Below are positions 46,643 through 55,618 of a stretch of DNA of 64,000 bases, in pieces; the stretch's first letter is position 1, and each line of letters starts with the position of its first letter. The stretch is from CAVYTF01 sp963771435 (GTDB lineage Bacteria > Bacteroidota > Bacteroidia > Chitinophagales > Chitinophagaceae). The stretch is from the NCBI GenBank assembly GCA_963771435.1, contig CAVYTF010000006.1, positions 65,591 to 129,590 on the forward strand. Direction: 5' to 3'. The notes under the pieces are model-generated. The model had not been told where the DNA came from and made no database searches. It saw only the letters and a list, made by a program, of their open reading frames with translations. A program made the translations under genes and the position numbers.

Positions 46643-46727
46643 ACCGTATTTATGCGGTAAACTTTACCGTATAAATACGGTACCCGATACCGTAAAAATA
46701 CGGTAAAAAAAACCGTATAAATACGGT
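46643..46727. repeat. Four 16-bp palindromes, 23-bp spacing (array G)
   Basis: Copies at 46643, 46666, 46689 and 46712, of which two are ACCGTATAAATACGGT, a near-perfect palindrome with AT-rich centre, separated by 7 variable bases. The period is exactly 23 bp. It lies directly upstream of the mutase gene and could be a row of operators or a small member of the phased-array class. Confidence 0.9.
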
Positions 46728-46872
46728 TTTTTAAGAAATAGAGAAGGTTTAGTTTTGCATTGTCAATGAAGAGGGAGCGGGGAGTTGGGAGTGAGGAGTT
46801 AGGGAAAAGAGAAAAAAGGAGATGTGTGGCTGCTAAAATGGCATAGCGACTGCAAATTTGTCCACCATTTTA

Positions 46873-47103
46873 GCGAAAGTGATCCTCGTGCAAACGAAAG
46901 TGCTTCTCATTGGAGCGAAATGACATCTCGTTGGAACGAAAGTGATCCTCGTGGAAGCGAAAGCGCTTCTCGCGATAGCGAAATGGCTTCTCGTTGAAAC
47001 GAAATGTGATCTCGTTGGAACAAAAGTGATCCTCGTGGAAGCGAAAGCGCTTCTCGCGATAGCGAAATGGCTTCTCGTTGGAACGAAAGTGCTTCTCGTG
47101 GAA
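46873..47103. repeat. 21-bp tandem array (array C)
   Basis: Eleven units of exactly 21 bp, consensus near GCGAAAGTGCTTCTCGTGGA, with variants that recur in order (the unit pairs at 46957 and 47041 are identical). Inverted repeats such as GAAGCG-AAAG-CGCTTC span unit junctions. A separate 10-bp inverted repeat, GCTAAAATGG and CCATTTTAGC, brackets the left edge (about 46832-46874). It ends 107 bp before the gene at 47211. The long minus-strand open frame through it is a by-product of the period. Confidence 0.95.
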
Positions 47104-47210
47104 GCGAAATGAGGGAAGAGCGAAAAAAGATGATCCTTACCTCCAAATTTATCCTGAAAGAGAGGAAAAAAATTGTAACCAATTTTAAAAAACAAATAAA
47201 AACAAAGAAC

Positions 47211-48125
47211 ATGACACAAGTTCAAAATGCGAAAAACAAAATGTACAAGAGTGTACTGAGCTTTCTTACTGTAAGCCTTGCAGTGTTTGCAGGATTTAAG
47301 CGCCTGCTGACGGAGATAACAAATTTTACGGACCTGAACGGTGACCTTGACGGTTTTATTACTCAGCAGGGACAAGTGATAACGGGGATAACGGAAGGTA
47401 AACTGAGTGTTTTTGACACGCTGGTGGCGAACACGGTGGCTGCGTCGCGCAAGGCGCTGGTGTATGCGAAAGACCAGGGTGATGATGCTATGCAGGCGAC
47501 GCTGGATGTGAGAGTGGATGATTTTGAGAAGGCAACGGAAACGAATGCCGTGACGCGTATTCAAAATATTTATACGATCCTGAATGATAACGCGGTGGCC
47601 CTGGCGGATTATATGGTGAGCGCGGACGATATTGCTGCGATAGGGACGGGGCTTACGACTTATGCAACGCAGAAACCGCTGCCGAGCAATGCGGTGAGCG
47701 CAAGGGTGGGGGCGCGGAAAAGTTTGGTGGAAACGATGGCGGCTATTGACGAGAGCCTTGTAATTATTGATGACCTGCTGGAACACACTTATATGGAGAG
47801 TAATTATGAACTGGTGGAAACGTACCTGAGCAACAGGGTGATCGATAACGACGGGGTACACCATAGCGGGATACGCGCGACGATGACGGATTCGGTGACG
47901 GGGGCCGGGCTGGAAGGGGGCGTGATGGCGATCGAGGCGCTGGAAAAGACGGGAGTGGCGGATATTAACGGGATGGCGGAAATTATTAAGATGAAACCGG
48001 GGACGTATCATGTGGCGTTCAGCGCGGTGGGTTATGTGACGCAGACGCTGTTGCTGACGATAGAGAAGGGGAACGATCGGGACGATCGCAGTGGAGTTGG
48101 TGGCGGGGTAAAAGTTTTAGGTTAA
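47211..48125 (+). CDS. Array-linked protein with carboxypeptidase-regulatory-like domain
   Basis: A 304-residue protein of unknown role downstream of array C. The ATG at 47211 is preferred over the upstream extension, which only translates array repeats. Residues 1-210 are predicted helical (LSFLTVSLAVFAGFKRLL, ADYMVSADDIAAIGTGL, ARKSLVETMAAIDESLVIIDDLLEHTY is split over this region). Residues 220-290 are a carboxypeptidase-regulatory-like beta domain (SGIRATMTDSVTGAGLEGG, MKPGTYHVAFSAVGYVTQT). The tail is Gly/Asp-rich. There is no clear signal peptide. Layout matches the other array-linked genes at 5672 and 19882. Confidence 0.8.
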   Translation: MTQVQNAKNKMYKSVLSFLTVSLAVFAGFKRLLTEITNFTDLNGDLDGFITQQGQVITGITEGKLSVFDTLVANTVAASRKALVYAKDQGDDAMQATLDVRVDDFEKATETNAVTRIQNIYTILNDNAVALADYMVSADDIAAIGTGLTTYATQKPLPSNAVSARVGARKSLVETMAAIDESLVIIDDLLEHTYMESNYELVETYLSNRVIDNDGVHHSGIRATMTDSVTGAGLEGGVMAIEALEKTGVADINGMAEIIKMKPGTYHVAFSAVGYVTQTLLLTIEKGNDRDDRSGVGGGVKVLG

Positions 48126-48138
48126 TAGAGAATTGTAA

Positions 48139-48166
48139 ACATCCTGTGAGAGCGGGATGTTTTTTG
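48139..48166 (+). terminator. Terminator after the array-linked gene
   Basis: ACATCC and GGATGT pair around a 10-base loop, followed by six T. A degraded copy of the same sequence (TGTAACATCTTGGGAGAGCG) is at about 49590. Confidence 0.7.
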
Positions 48167-48220
48167 TTTTGTGTAGATTTGAGGAGGATTCTGTTCCGAT
48201 TAAGAAAAAATACATAGATA

Positions 48221-48817
48221 ATGAACACGTTTAAAACATTAATAAGTAAATTAGATACCGTACTTAGAAAATACAATTTGAGTGAATATGAAAAACTTCA
48301 GCTGCCTTTGACTGATAAAGAAATTGATAAAAGCTTGCAAGAATTAGGTATCAATGACGAAAATATAAAGGCATTATTTCAATGGAAGAATGGTGAAAAA
48401 GAAGACTCATATTGCCAAATGACAGAACGTGGAGGATTAATGTCTCTTGATGCAGTGAAAGAAAGTAAATTACATTACAATTTTTATGATCCATTCTTAA
48501 TAGCATTAATTACCGATAATGGAGAAGAGTCTCTTTTGTTTAATACCAAACCTGGCTTGCATTATGGGAAATTGTATTTATTTTCAGTATCACAGCTTTA
48601 TATTGATCATCCAATTGGCTATTTTGATTCACTAGAAGCGATGGTTAAGACAATTATTGAAGCCTATAATAAAAAAGCGCTTTTTTATGATAAGGAAGAA
48701 GAATTCTTGGAATATGATGGCCCGAAATTTAGAGAAATTGCAAAGAAAATAAATAAAAAGTCGGCTTATTGGACTAATCATGATCCACTAAGAGAAGAAG
48801 AATGGTATGAGATATAA
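48221..48817 (+). CDS. SMI1/KNR4 (SUKH) family-like protein
   Basis: A 198-residue soluble protein. The segment LPLTDKEIDKSLQELGINDENIKALFQWKNG followed by GLMSLDAVKES fits the start of the SMI1/KNR4 (SUKH) fold, whose members include immunity proteins against contact-dependent toxins. No toxin gene adjoins it; a PIN toxin-antitoxin pair follows 70 bases later, but that is a separate system. It is more AT-rich than the gene before it. Assignment is by pattern only. Confidence 0.6.
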   Translation: MNTFKTLISKLDTVLRKYNLSEYEKLQLPLTDKEIDKSLQELGINDENIKALFQWKNGEKEDSYCQMTERGGLMSLDAVKESKLHYNFYDPFLIALITDNGEESLLFNTKPGLHYGKLYLFSVSQLYIDHPIGYFDSLEAMVKTIIEAYNKKALFYDKEEEFLEYDGPKFREIAKKINKKSAYWTNHDPLREEEWYEI

Positions 48818-48874
48818 TTTAAAGAGGATGTTTATAGATTTATAAGAATGCAGTTCGCCTCCTTCAAAATTTGT

Positions 48875-48882
48875 TATATTTG
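48875..48882 (+). promoter_or_regulatory. -7 box abutting the antitoxin start
   Basis: TATATTTG, exact TAnnTTTG, with only 4 bases to the ATG of the antitoxin gene. If active, the transcript would be leaderless. Confidence 0.5.
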
Positions 48883-48886
48883 AATT

Positions 48887-49102
48887 ATGGAAGCATTAAG
48901 GATTGAAATAATTAACCCCAAAGCATTGCAGCTTATTAAAGGTATGCAGGAACTAAACCTGATCAAGGTTAGCGATGAACCTGAGTCTATGCTGAAGGCT
49001 TATCTTAAAAAAATGAGGCGGCATTCTTCTGAGGCGCCAAGTTTGAACGAAATAACTAAGGTTGTTGAGGAAGTAAGAGCAAAGCGCTATGCCAAAAAGT
49101 AA
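48887..49102 (+). CDS. Putative antitoxin of a PIN toxin-antitoxin pair
   Basis: A 71-residue protein: IEIINPKALQLIKGMQELNLIKV, then a basic helical C-terminus (EEVRAKRYAKK). Small proteins of this kind precede COG1569-type PIN toxins in Bacteroidetes. It overlaps the toxin gene by 14 bases, which suggests coupled translation. The DNA-binding mode is not clear from the sequence. Confidence 0.75.
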   Translation: MEALRIEIINPKALQLIKGMQELNLIKVSDEPESMLKAYLKKMRRHSSEAPSLNEITKVVEEVRAKRYAKK

Positions 49103-49517
49103 GCCGCATAAACTTGTTATTGATACTAACCTTTGGATAAGCTTTCTTATTTCCAATAAACACAACCTGCTTGACCCATTATTGTTTGCTGAGAAAGCCA
49201 GGATCGTTTTTAGCACAGAGCTTATGTCTGAAATTAAGCAAACAATAGAAAAGCCTAAGCTGAAGAAATATTTTGGAACAAATGCCCTTGTTGAAATGCT
49301 TTCAGCCTTTGAGCCGTTTATTGACCTTATAGAAGTTGAAAGTGATGTTTCTATTTGCCGTGATACCAAGGATAATTTCTTGCTTGCTCTTTCAAAGGAC
49401 AGCAAGGCTGACTATTTGCTTACCGGGGACAAAGATCTACTGGTTTTAGAAAAGTTTGGTAAAACTAAGATCGTTACGATTGGCAACTTTCTTGCAGCGA
49501 TGAAAGCAAATGAATAA
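49089..49517 (+). CDS. PIN domain toxin (COG1569-type)
   Basis: A 142-residue PIN-fold ribonuclease. The acidic metal-binding residues are visible in LVIDTNLWISFL (first Asp), CRDTKDNFLLALS (central Asp/Asp) and YLLTGDKDLL (late Asp pair). Length and layout match the putative toxin component of the PIN family. Together with the preceding gene it forms a type II toxin-antitoxin pair. Confidence 0.85.
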   Translation: MPKSKPHKLVIDTNLWISFLISNKHNLLDPLLFAEKARIVFSTELMSEIKQTIEKPKLKKYFGTNALVEMLSAFEPFIDLIEVESDVSICRDTKDNFLLALSKDSKADYLLTGDKDLLVLEKFGKTKIVTIGNFLAAMKANE

Positions 49518-49612
49518 TTCCACCTTGGTTGTTTTCTCACCAACGAATAAATGTACTAAAAAATCATAGCAAGGTTTGTTGAAAGAGATTGTAACATCTT
49601 GGGAGAGCGGGA

Positions 49613-50036
49613 TTATTCTATAGGGTTTAAATGTTTTAATTTCCAGCCTTTATAGAATTTAATCACATCGTAAACTCCAAAAACAAGAAAGCAAATAAAG
49701 AATGGAAAAGCAGTAAAAAACACTTCAAGTTGATTTGGATTATCAATGAATCTGTGTTTGAAATATATTATAAGAGCAATGGTAATTGCTAAATGAAAGA
49801 TAACGCCTACTATAAGTGCAAAATTTATCGAATAGATCTTTTCATTCCAATTCCATAGACCAGTCTTAATTAAATAGTAACAGTAAATACCTATTGCTGA
49901 ATACAGAATAAGAGATGTAATAACAATCACTAGAACGCCTGTTTGCTTATTAAATTCCTCTATTTCTACGACAGTTAATAAAAACAATCCAAAATATCGC
50001 AAGCGAAAATTTAAAGAATCCTAAAACTTTATTCAT
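49613..50036 (-). CDS. Hypothetical membrane protein, reading frame probably broken once
   Basis: Three to four hydrophobic segments (LVIVITSLILYSAIGIYCYYL, FALIVGVIFHLAITIALIIYF, FFTAFPFFICFLVFGVYDV). The longest frame begins with a TTG at 50002, but an ATG at 50036 starts MNKVLGFFKFSLAIFWIV, and removing one T from the run near 49980 joins it to LLTVVEIEEF, giving 140 residues. I prefer that reading. No family recognised. Confidence 0.55.
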
Positions 50037-50113
50037 AATTCAAAACTATAAGAAAATTTCATCCAATGCAAAAGGATTACGCCTTTGTTGATGTGTTTAC
50101 TAACGAATAAACT

Positions 50114-50428
50114 TTACTCAAAAAAATCATAGCAGGAAGCAACGAGGGATAGATGAGCGACTTTTGGAGGGGTTTCTGGGCCGCTTGCTTTTAACTCCAT
50201 TTGAAACTGTTTGAATGAGTCGAGGGCATTGAGGAGTATTTCGCCTTCTTCGTTTTCAAAGATGGCAAAGTGCATGAATGTTTTGCCATCAGGCTCAAGG
50301 AAAGTGCTGTATTTGATGCCGGGGCTGTTGATCTCTCTAAGATCGCTCATGACTTTTGAGATATTTTCTTTGTTGTGTGCTGCGTACTCCGGATTTGTGG
50401 TGTACTGTACTCTTACTATTTTAAACAT
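50114..50428 (-). CDS. Conserved hypothetical protein, ABM-like
   Basis: A 104-residue soluble protein: MFKIVRVQYTTNPEYAAHNKENI, then YSTFLEPDGKTFMHFAIF and SFKQFQMELKASGP. The spacing of strands and the short length resemble the dimeric ferredoxin-like fold of antibiotic-biosynthesis-monooxygenase-type proteins. No catalytic residues can be named. Confidence 0.6.
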   Translation of the reverse strand: MFKIVRVQYTTNPEYAAHNKENISKVMSDLREINSPGIKYSTFLEPDGKTFMHFAIFENEEGEILLNALDSFKQFQMELKASGPETPPKVAHLSLVASCYDFFE

Positions 50429-50542
50429 GAGGTGTATATTTTTTTGATCTATAAAAATGGTTTGTTTGGAATTTATGGAAATTGACCGGAAATGATTCTT
50501 TAGTAAATATACTAACTAAATGAACAGCGTCTTTAATATTAT

Positions 50543-50550
50543 TAGCTTTG
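50543..50550 (+). promoter_or_regulatory. -7 box of the lipoprotein gene at 50566
   Basis: TAGCTTTG, exact TAnnTTTG, 15 bases before the ATG. It overlaps the in-frame TTG at 50548 and so excludes that as start. Confidence 0.5.
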
Positions 50551-50565
50551 GATAAACTAAACAAA

Positions 50566-50904
50566 ATGAGAAAAATATTTTTATTCTTTGCTTTTATTTG
50601 TTTGATGGGTTCATGTGCAACAAATAAAAAAGTAGCTACTGCAAGCCAGATCAGTCAATCGAAATCGACAGGGGGAGACGGATCGTCGTATGAAAAAGCA
50701 ATCGTCATCGCTGAGAAAACAGAGACGACAGGGGTGGATGCGGAATATGCATGGCTAAGAAAAAATTACCCGGGATATAAAGTGGAAATGCAATCGCTGA
50801 ACCAGCACGATGGCAAGCCTTACGATATTCTAAAGATCAAAACGGCAGATGGGGTAGAGATGAGTGTTTATTTTGATATTTCTAATTATTTCAGTAAGTT
50901 CTGA
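50566..50904 (+). CDS. Small lipoprotein of unknown function
   Basis: A 112-residue lipoprotein: signal peptide MRKIFLFFAFICLMGSC with lipobox Cys at residue 17, a Ser/Thr/Gln linker, then a small domain (SSYEKAIVIAEKTETTGVDAE is split as SSYEKAIVI and GVDAEYAWLRKNYPGYKV, then YDILKIKTADGVEMSVYFDI). The start was set by the lipobox distance and the -7 box. The convergent neighbour ends 14 bases away. Confidence 0.68.
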   Translation: MRKIFLFFAFICLMGSCATNKKVATASQISQSKSTGGDGSSYEKAIVIAEKTETTGVDAEYAWLRKNYPGYKVEMQSLNQHDGKPYDILKIKTADGVEMSVYFDISNYFSKF

Positions 50905-50918
50905 TCCCTCTATTAACG

Positions 50919-51431
50919 CTACAATATCTTCTTTGCTTCAATGCTTACTACGTTGCTTACTACTTCGTGGAGGGAGCCTTTTTTATCGTTGAGTAGATAT
51001 TCAAGAAGTTGTTTGTTAAGGTCGAGGCCGGTGGCGTTGTAAGGCAAAGTATTAGCAAGCTGGTTGATAACAAGAAGGTTTTGTTCCTTGAGTGTTTTTA
51101 CTGCGTTCCATGCATCAGCAGACACATATACCTGCTGGGAAATGTTGTAATCAAATTCATGCCTTATGTTTTGCGTAAGTATTAACTGCATTTCCCGCGC
51201 GGTGGTACCTGTTTGCCCAAGGCGGGCTATGAGGTTTGGCAAAGCAATTCTTTCTACAAGGAAAGAGAGGCGCTCATAAGCTTGAAGTTGCATCATTTTA
51301 GTGGTAGAAGCAAGGTCAGATGGAGTGCTGGTCTGTGCGGATGTACCTTTTTTAAAAAGGCCGGAAAGAGAGGCAAGCAATGCTAATACTAAAACAGCGA
51401 TAATGATAATTAAAATATTATTGGAATCCAT
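50919..51431 (-). CDS. Conserved membrane-anchored hypothetical protein
   Basis: A 170-residue protein with one N-terminal membrane helix (ILIIIIAVLVLALLASLSGLF, given in two parts as ILIIIIAVLVLA and LLASLSGLF) and a soluble helical domain (LERLSFLVERIALPNLIARL-like sequence; NIRHEFDYNISQQVYVS). This resembles a Bacteroidetes-specific family without known function. It lies 132 bases after rpoB on the same strand but behind a terminator. Confidence 0.65.
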   Translation of the reverse strand: MDSNNILIIIIAVLVLALLASLSGLFKKGTSAQTSTPSDLASTTKMMQLQAYERLSFLVERIALPNLIARLGQTGTTAREMQLILTQNIRHEFDYNISQQVYVSADAWNAVKTLKEQNLLVINQLANTLPYNATGLDLNKQLLEYLLNDKKGSLHEVVSNVVSIEAKKIL

Positions 51432-51503
51432 TGTGTGGGTTTGTACAAAAGTAATTTAATTGGCGTCTAAAAATTATGAAAAGGGTAGGAGGGGTTTATG
51501 TTT

Positions 51504-51537
51504 AAAAAAAAATCCCGGCTGCAATAGCGACCGGGAT
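51504..51537 (-). terminator. Terminator after rpoB
   Basis: On the minus strand ATCCCGG and CCGGGAT pair around a 12-base loop and are followed by eight or nine T, starting about 25 bases beyond the rpoB stop. Confidence 0.85.
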
Positions 51538-51562
51538 CTTTAATATTAAAAGTGAATTTGGC

Positions 51563-54500
51563 TTATTCAAATTTCAGATCCAAGCCTAAGCCTCTTAGTT
51601 CATGAACCAATACGTTGAATGATTCAGGGATGCCGGGTTTCGGAATGTTATCGCCTTTTACAATGGCTTCGTAAGTTTTTGCACGGCCGATAATGTCATC
51701 AGATTTGAGGGTGAGCAGCTCCTGTAAAATGTTGGATGCGCCATAAGCTTCGAGCGCCCATACTTCCATTTCACCAAAACGCTGACCGCCGAACTGGGCT
51801 TTACCTCCAAGCGGCTGTTGCGTAATTAAACTGTATGGCCCGATGGAGCGTGCGTGCATTTTATCATCAACCATGTGGTGCAGCTTAATCATATAAATAA
51901 CGCCCACAGTTGCTTTCTGATGGAAACGTTCGCCGGTTTCGCCATCATATAAATAAGTGTGACCCATGGAAGGAATGTCCGCTTTTACACAGTATTCAGC
52001 TATTTCATCAACGGTTGCACCGTCAAAGATGGGTGTGGCGAATTTAAGGCCGAGTTTCTTGCCAGTCCAACCGAGAATGGTTTCATATATCTGCCCGAGG
52101 TTCATGCGGGAAGGAACGCCCAATGGATTGAGAACAATATCAACCGGGGTGCCGTCTTCCATAAAAGGCATGTCTTCTGCACGTACAATTTTTGCTACAA
52201 TTCCCTTATTTCCGTGGCGGCCGGCCATTTTATCACCAACTTTAAGCTTGCGTTTTACAGCGAGATAAACTTTTGCAAGTTTTAAGACACCAGCAGGCAA
52301 TTCATCACCGATAGAAATATTAAATTTCTCTCTTTTGTAACGGCCAAGTTCTTCGTTGTATTTGATGCTGTAATTGTGAAGAAGAATATTGATCTGTTCA
52401 TCAACAGGTGCGTCGCCTGTCCAGCCTAAGGGGTTTACGTTAAGAAAATCAATAGTGGTAAGATTCTTTACGTTGAATTTGGCAGTTTTGCCAATAATCA
52501 TTTCACCAAAATTATTGCTTACGCCTGCTGAGTTTTTGTCTCTCAACAAAGTCTGTAGTTTGCTCAACAACACCTCTTTAATATCTTCAGCATTCTTTTG
52601 ATGAACCTTCTCTATTTTCTCTAACTGTGCTTTCTCGCGAATCTTTCCGTTTTTATCTTTTTTTGCACGCTGAAAAAGCTTTTTATCAATAACTACACCT
52701 TCAGTTCCGTTCGGCGCTTTTAAAGAAGCGTCTTTTGCATCACCGGCTTTGTCGCCGAAAATAGCCCGAAGCAATTTTTCTTCAGGTGTAGGATCGCTTT
52801 CGCCTTTTGGCGTAATCTTTCCAATTAAAATATCGCCCTCACGAACTTGTGCTCCAATTCTGATAACACCATTTTCATCGAGGTCTTTTGTTGCTTCTTC
52901 AGAGATGTTTGGAATATCAGATGTTAATTCCTCTTCACCCAATTTTGTATCCCGTACTTCAAGTTCATACTCATCAATGTGAACAGAAGTGAACCAATCT
53001 TCGCGCACTACTTTTTCATTGATAACAATGGCATCTTCAAAATTGTAACCCTTCCAAGGCATAAAGGCAACCTGTAAATTTCTTCCTAAGGCCAGTTCAC
53101 CATCTTTTGTAGCATAACCTTCCGTTAAGAAATCGCCTTTTTTTACGTGTTGTCCTTTTTTTACCGCAGGGCGAAGGTTTATACAGGTTGATTGATTTGT
53201 TTTGATAAATTTTGTGAGCTTATAAATCTGCAAATCTTCGTCAAAACTTACAAGGCGGTCAGTATCGTTTCTATCGTAACGGACATGAATTTCTTTTGCG
53301 TCCACAAATTCTACCACGCCATTACCTTCTGAATGTATCTGGATACGTGCATCGCGTGCTGCCTTTGCTTCAAGCCCAGTCCCCACAATTGGATTTTGAG
53401 GAAGAATGAGCGGCACGGCTTGACGTTGCATATTTGAACCCATCAGAGCACGGTTTGCATCATCGTGCTCAAGAAATGGAATAAGGGAGGCGCTTAAACC
53501 AACAATCTGGTTTGGTGCAACGTCCATATATTCCACCTCATTTTTCTCAAGTATGGGGAAATCACCCGTCTGCCTTGAAATGATCTTATCTTCAACAAAA
53601 TTTCCTTTTTCATCAAGTAGTACATTGCTCTGCGCAATTTTTGCAGGATCTTCTTCTTCTGCACTTAAAAATTTCAGATGCTTCAAATCAACCTTGCCTT
53701 CATGTACTTTATGATAAGGGGTCTCAATGAAGCCCATGGGATTGATCTTCGCATGAACACACAATGTAGATATCAGACCGATGTTTGGGCCTTCCGGAGT
53801 TTCAATTGTGCATAAGCGACCATAATGGGAATAATGTACGTCACGCACTTCAAAACCTGCCCGTTCGCGACTTAAGCCACCAGGCCCGAGGGCTGAAATA
53901 CGGCGTTTGTGTGTTATTTCTGATAATGGATTGGTTTGATCTAGGAACTGGGATAATTGTGATGTACCAAAAAATGAATTAATAACAGAAGAAAGAGTCC
54001 TTGCATTAATCAAATCAACAGGAGTGAAAACTTCATTGTCACGTACATTCATTCTTTCGCGTATAGTTCTTGCCATACGGGACAAGCCTACACCAAACTG
54101 AGCATAAAGCTGCTCGCCAACTGTGCGTACACGGCGGTTGCTCAAATGGTCAATATCGTCAATTTCGGCTTTAGCATTGGTAAGGCGAACGAGATATTTG
54201 ATTATCTCAATAATGTCTTCTTTTGTTAAAACTTTATTTTCAAGCTTTTGATGAACATCAAGTTTACGGTTAATTTTATAACGGCCTACTTCTCCAAGAT
54301 CATACCGTTTATCGCTAAAAAATAATTTATCAATGATGCCGCGGGCGGTTTCGTTATCAGGCGCATCTGCTCCACGCAACTGCCGGTAAATGTGTTGAAC
54401 AGCTTCCAATTCACTGTTGGATGTGTCTTTGTTCAATGTATTATATATGATAGCATAGTCGCCGCCAACATCTTCCCGCTGAATAAAAACACTTTTGGTA

Positions 54501-55366
54501 TCAAGTTCGGCAATAGTATCAATCCCTTCTTCATCTAGAATGGTATCGCGCTCCATTACTATTTCATTGCGCTCAATAGAAACTACTTCACCGGTATCTT
54601 CATCAACAAAGTCTTCCACCCATGTTCTTAAAACACGTGCAGCTAATTTTTTGCCGATGTGCTTTTGCAAAGATTTTTTATCGGCTGGCACTTCTGTTGC
54701 CATACCAAACAATTCCAGAATATCTTTATCCGTTTCAAAACCAATCGAGCGAAGCAATGTAGTAACAGGGAATTTCTTCTTGCGGTCAATGTAAGCGTAC
54801 ATTACATTATTAATGTCAGTAGCAAACTCCATCCATGCACCTTTAAAGGGAATTACGCGGGCAGAATAGATTTTTGTACCGTTTGGATGAACGGACTGCC
54901 CAAAGAATACACCAGGGGAGCGATGTAACTGTGAAACTACTACACGCTCAGCGCCATTTACTACAAAAGTACCACGCGGAGTCATATAAGGGATATTTCC
55001 AAGGAAAACATCCTGAACAATAGTCTGAAAATCGACGTGTTCTTCATCATTACAGCTAAGGCGCAGTTTTGCTTTCAGCGGAACGGCATAAGTTAATCCG
55101 CGTTCCATACATTCTTCAATGGTATAACGTGGCGGGTCAATAAAATAATCAAGGAACTCAAGCATGAAAATGTTACGTGTGTCTGTAATAGGAAAGTTTT
55201 CCTTAAACACACGGAACAACCCTTCCACATTACGTTTGTCAGGTGTTGTTTCAAGCTGAAAAAACTCGCGAAATGATTCTAACTGGATGTCTAATAAATC
55301 AGGGGTTTCCGCAAGGTGTTTTGTTTTACCAAAGCTAACCCTGTGTTGCACTTTTGTTGATGACAT
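51563..55366 (-). CDS. rpoB: RNA polymerase beta subunit
   Basis: A 1267-residue beta subunit of RNA polymerase, intact. The rifampicin region reads SQLSQFLDQTNPLSEITHK and RRISALGPGGLSRERAG, with the Asp, His and Ser positions that commonly mutate to resistance all wild type. Also seen are GRLCTIETPEGPNIGLI, VAFMPWKGYNFEDAIVI, KMAGRHGNKGIVAKI and the C-terminal GGKAQFGGQRFGEMEVWALEAYGA. Unlike the usual rplKAJL-rpoBC order, no ribosomal protein gene lies upstream and no rpoC downstream; a strong terminator follows. Two -7 boxes are upstream. Confidence 0.97.
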   Translation of the reverse strand: MSSTKVQHRVSFGKTKHLAETPDLLDIQLESFREFFQLETTPDKRNVEGLFRVFKENFPITDTRNIFMLEFLDYFIDPPRYTIEECMERGLTYAVPLKAKLRLSCNDEEHVDFQTIVQDVFLGNIPYMTPRGTFVVNGAERVVVSQLHRSPGVFFGQSVHPNGTKIYSARVIPFKGAWMEFATDINNVMYAYIDRKKKFPVTTLLRSIGFETDKDILELFGMATEVPADKKSLQKHIGKKLAARVLRTWVEDFVDEDTGEVVSIERNEIVMERDTILDEEGIDTIAELDTKSVFIQREDVGGDYAIIYNTLNKDTSNSELEAVQHIYRQLRGADAPDNETARGIIDKLFFSDKRYDLGEVGRYKINRKLDVHQKLENKVLTKEDIIEIIKYLVRLTNAKAEIDDIDHLSNRRVRTVGEQLYAQFGVGLSRMARTIRERMNVRDNEVFTPVDLINARTLSSVINSFFGTSQLSQFLDQTNPLSEITHKRRISALGPGGLSRERAGFEVRDVHYSHYGRLCTIETPEGPNIGLISTLCVHAKINPMGFIETPYHKVHEGKVDLKHLKFLSAEEEDPAKIAQSNVLLDEKGNFVEDKIISRQTGDFPILEKNEVEYMDVAPNQIVGLSASLIPFLEHDDANRALMGSNMQRQAVPLILPQNPIVGTGLEAKAARDARIQIHSEGNGVVEFVDAKEIHVRYDRNDTDRLVSFDEDLQIYKLTKFIKTNQSTCINLRPAVKKGQHVKKGDFLTEGYATKDGELALGRNLQVAFMPWKGYNFEDAIVINEKVVREDWFTSVHIDEYELEVRDTKLGEEELTSDIPNISEEATKDLDENGVIRIGAQVREGDILIGKITPKGESDPTPEEKLLRAIFGDKAGDAKDASLKAPNGTEGVVIDKKLFQRAKKDKNGKIREKAQLEKIEKVHQKNAEDIKEVLLSKLQTLLRDKNSAGVSNNFGEMIIGKTAKFNVKNLTTIDFLNVNPLGWTGDAPVDEQINILLHNYSIKYNEELGRYKREKFNISIGDELPAGVLKLAKVYLAVKRKLKVGDKMAGRHGNKGIVAKIVRAEDMPFMEDGTPVDIVLNPLGVPSRMNLGQIYETILGWTGKKLGLKFATPIFDGATVDEIAEYCVKADIPSMGHTYLYDGETGERFHQKATVGVIYMIKLHHMVDDKMHARSIGPYSLITQQPLGGKAQFGGQRFGEMEVWALEAYGASNILQELLTLKSDDIIGRAKTYEAIVKGDNIPKPGIPESFNVLVHELRGLGLDLKFE

Positions 55367-55455
55367 AGATGTATTTAAACGGTTTTACTTGTACGTTTTG
55401 GGGTAGAAATTTGGGAAAAACGTTCATCCCAGTAAAGTCCTTTTTATACTTTGCC

Positions 55456-55479
55456 CAAAAATAAAGGAGTGCAAAGCTA
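55456..55479 (-). promoter_or_regulatory. Two -7 boxes upstream of rpoB
   Basis: On the minus strand TAGCTTTG (55472-55479) and TATTTTTG (55456-55463), both exact TAnnTTTG, 16 bases apart and about 90-105 bases before the rpoB ATG. Confidence 0.45.
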
Positions 55480-55618
55480 CGGGATTGCGTGGAAATATAA
55501 AAAGAAATTTTATACAGAATATATACGCCTTAAAAAAGGGATAATACTTTATTATGCTTTCTTCTAAAATGTAGTAAGTACGAGATGTACTTATATGCTA
55601 TTTAGCATGGACTTGGAA

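Noticed and set aside
46833..48011. A 392-residue minus-strand open frame over array C and the gene at 47211
   Set aside because: It is rich in Arg, His and Ser, contains the 7-residue array translation and mirrors the plus-strand gene. The plus-strand frame has a recognisable beta domain, so the minus frame is a shadow.
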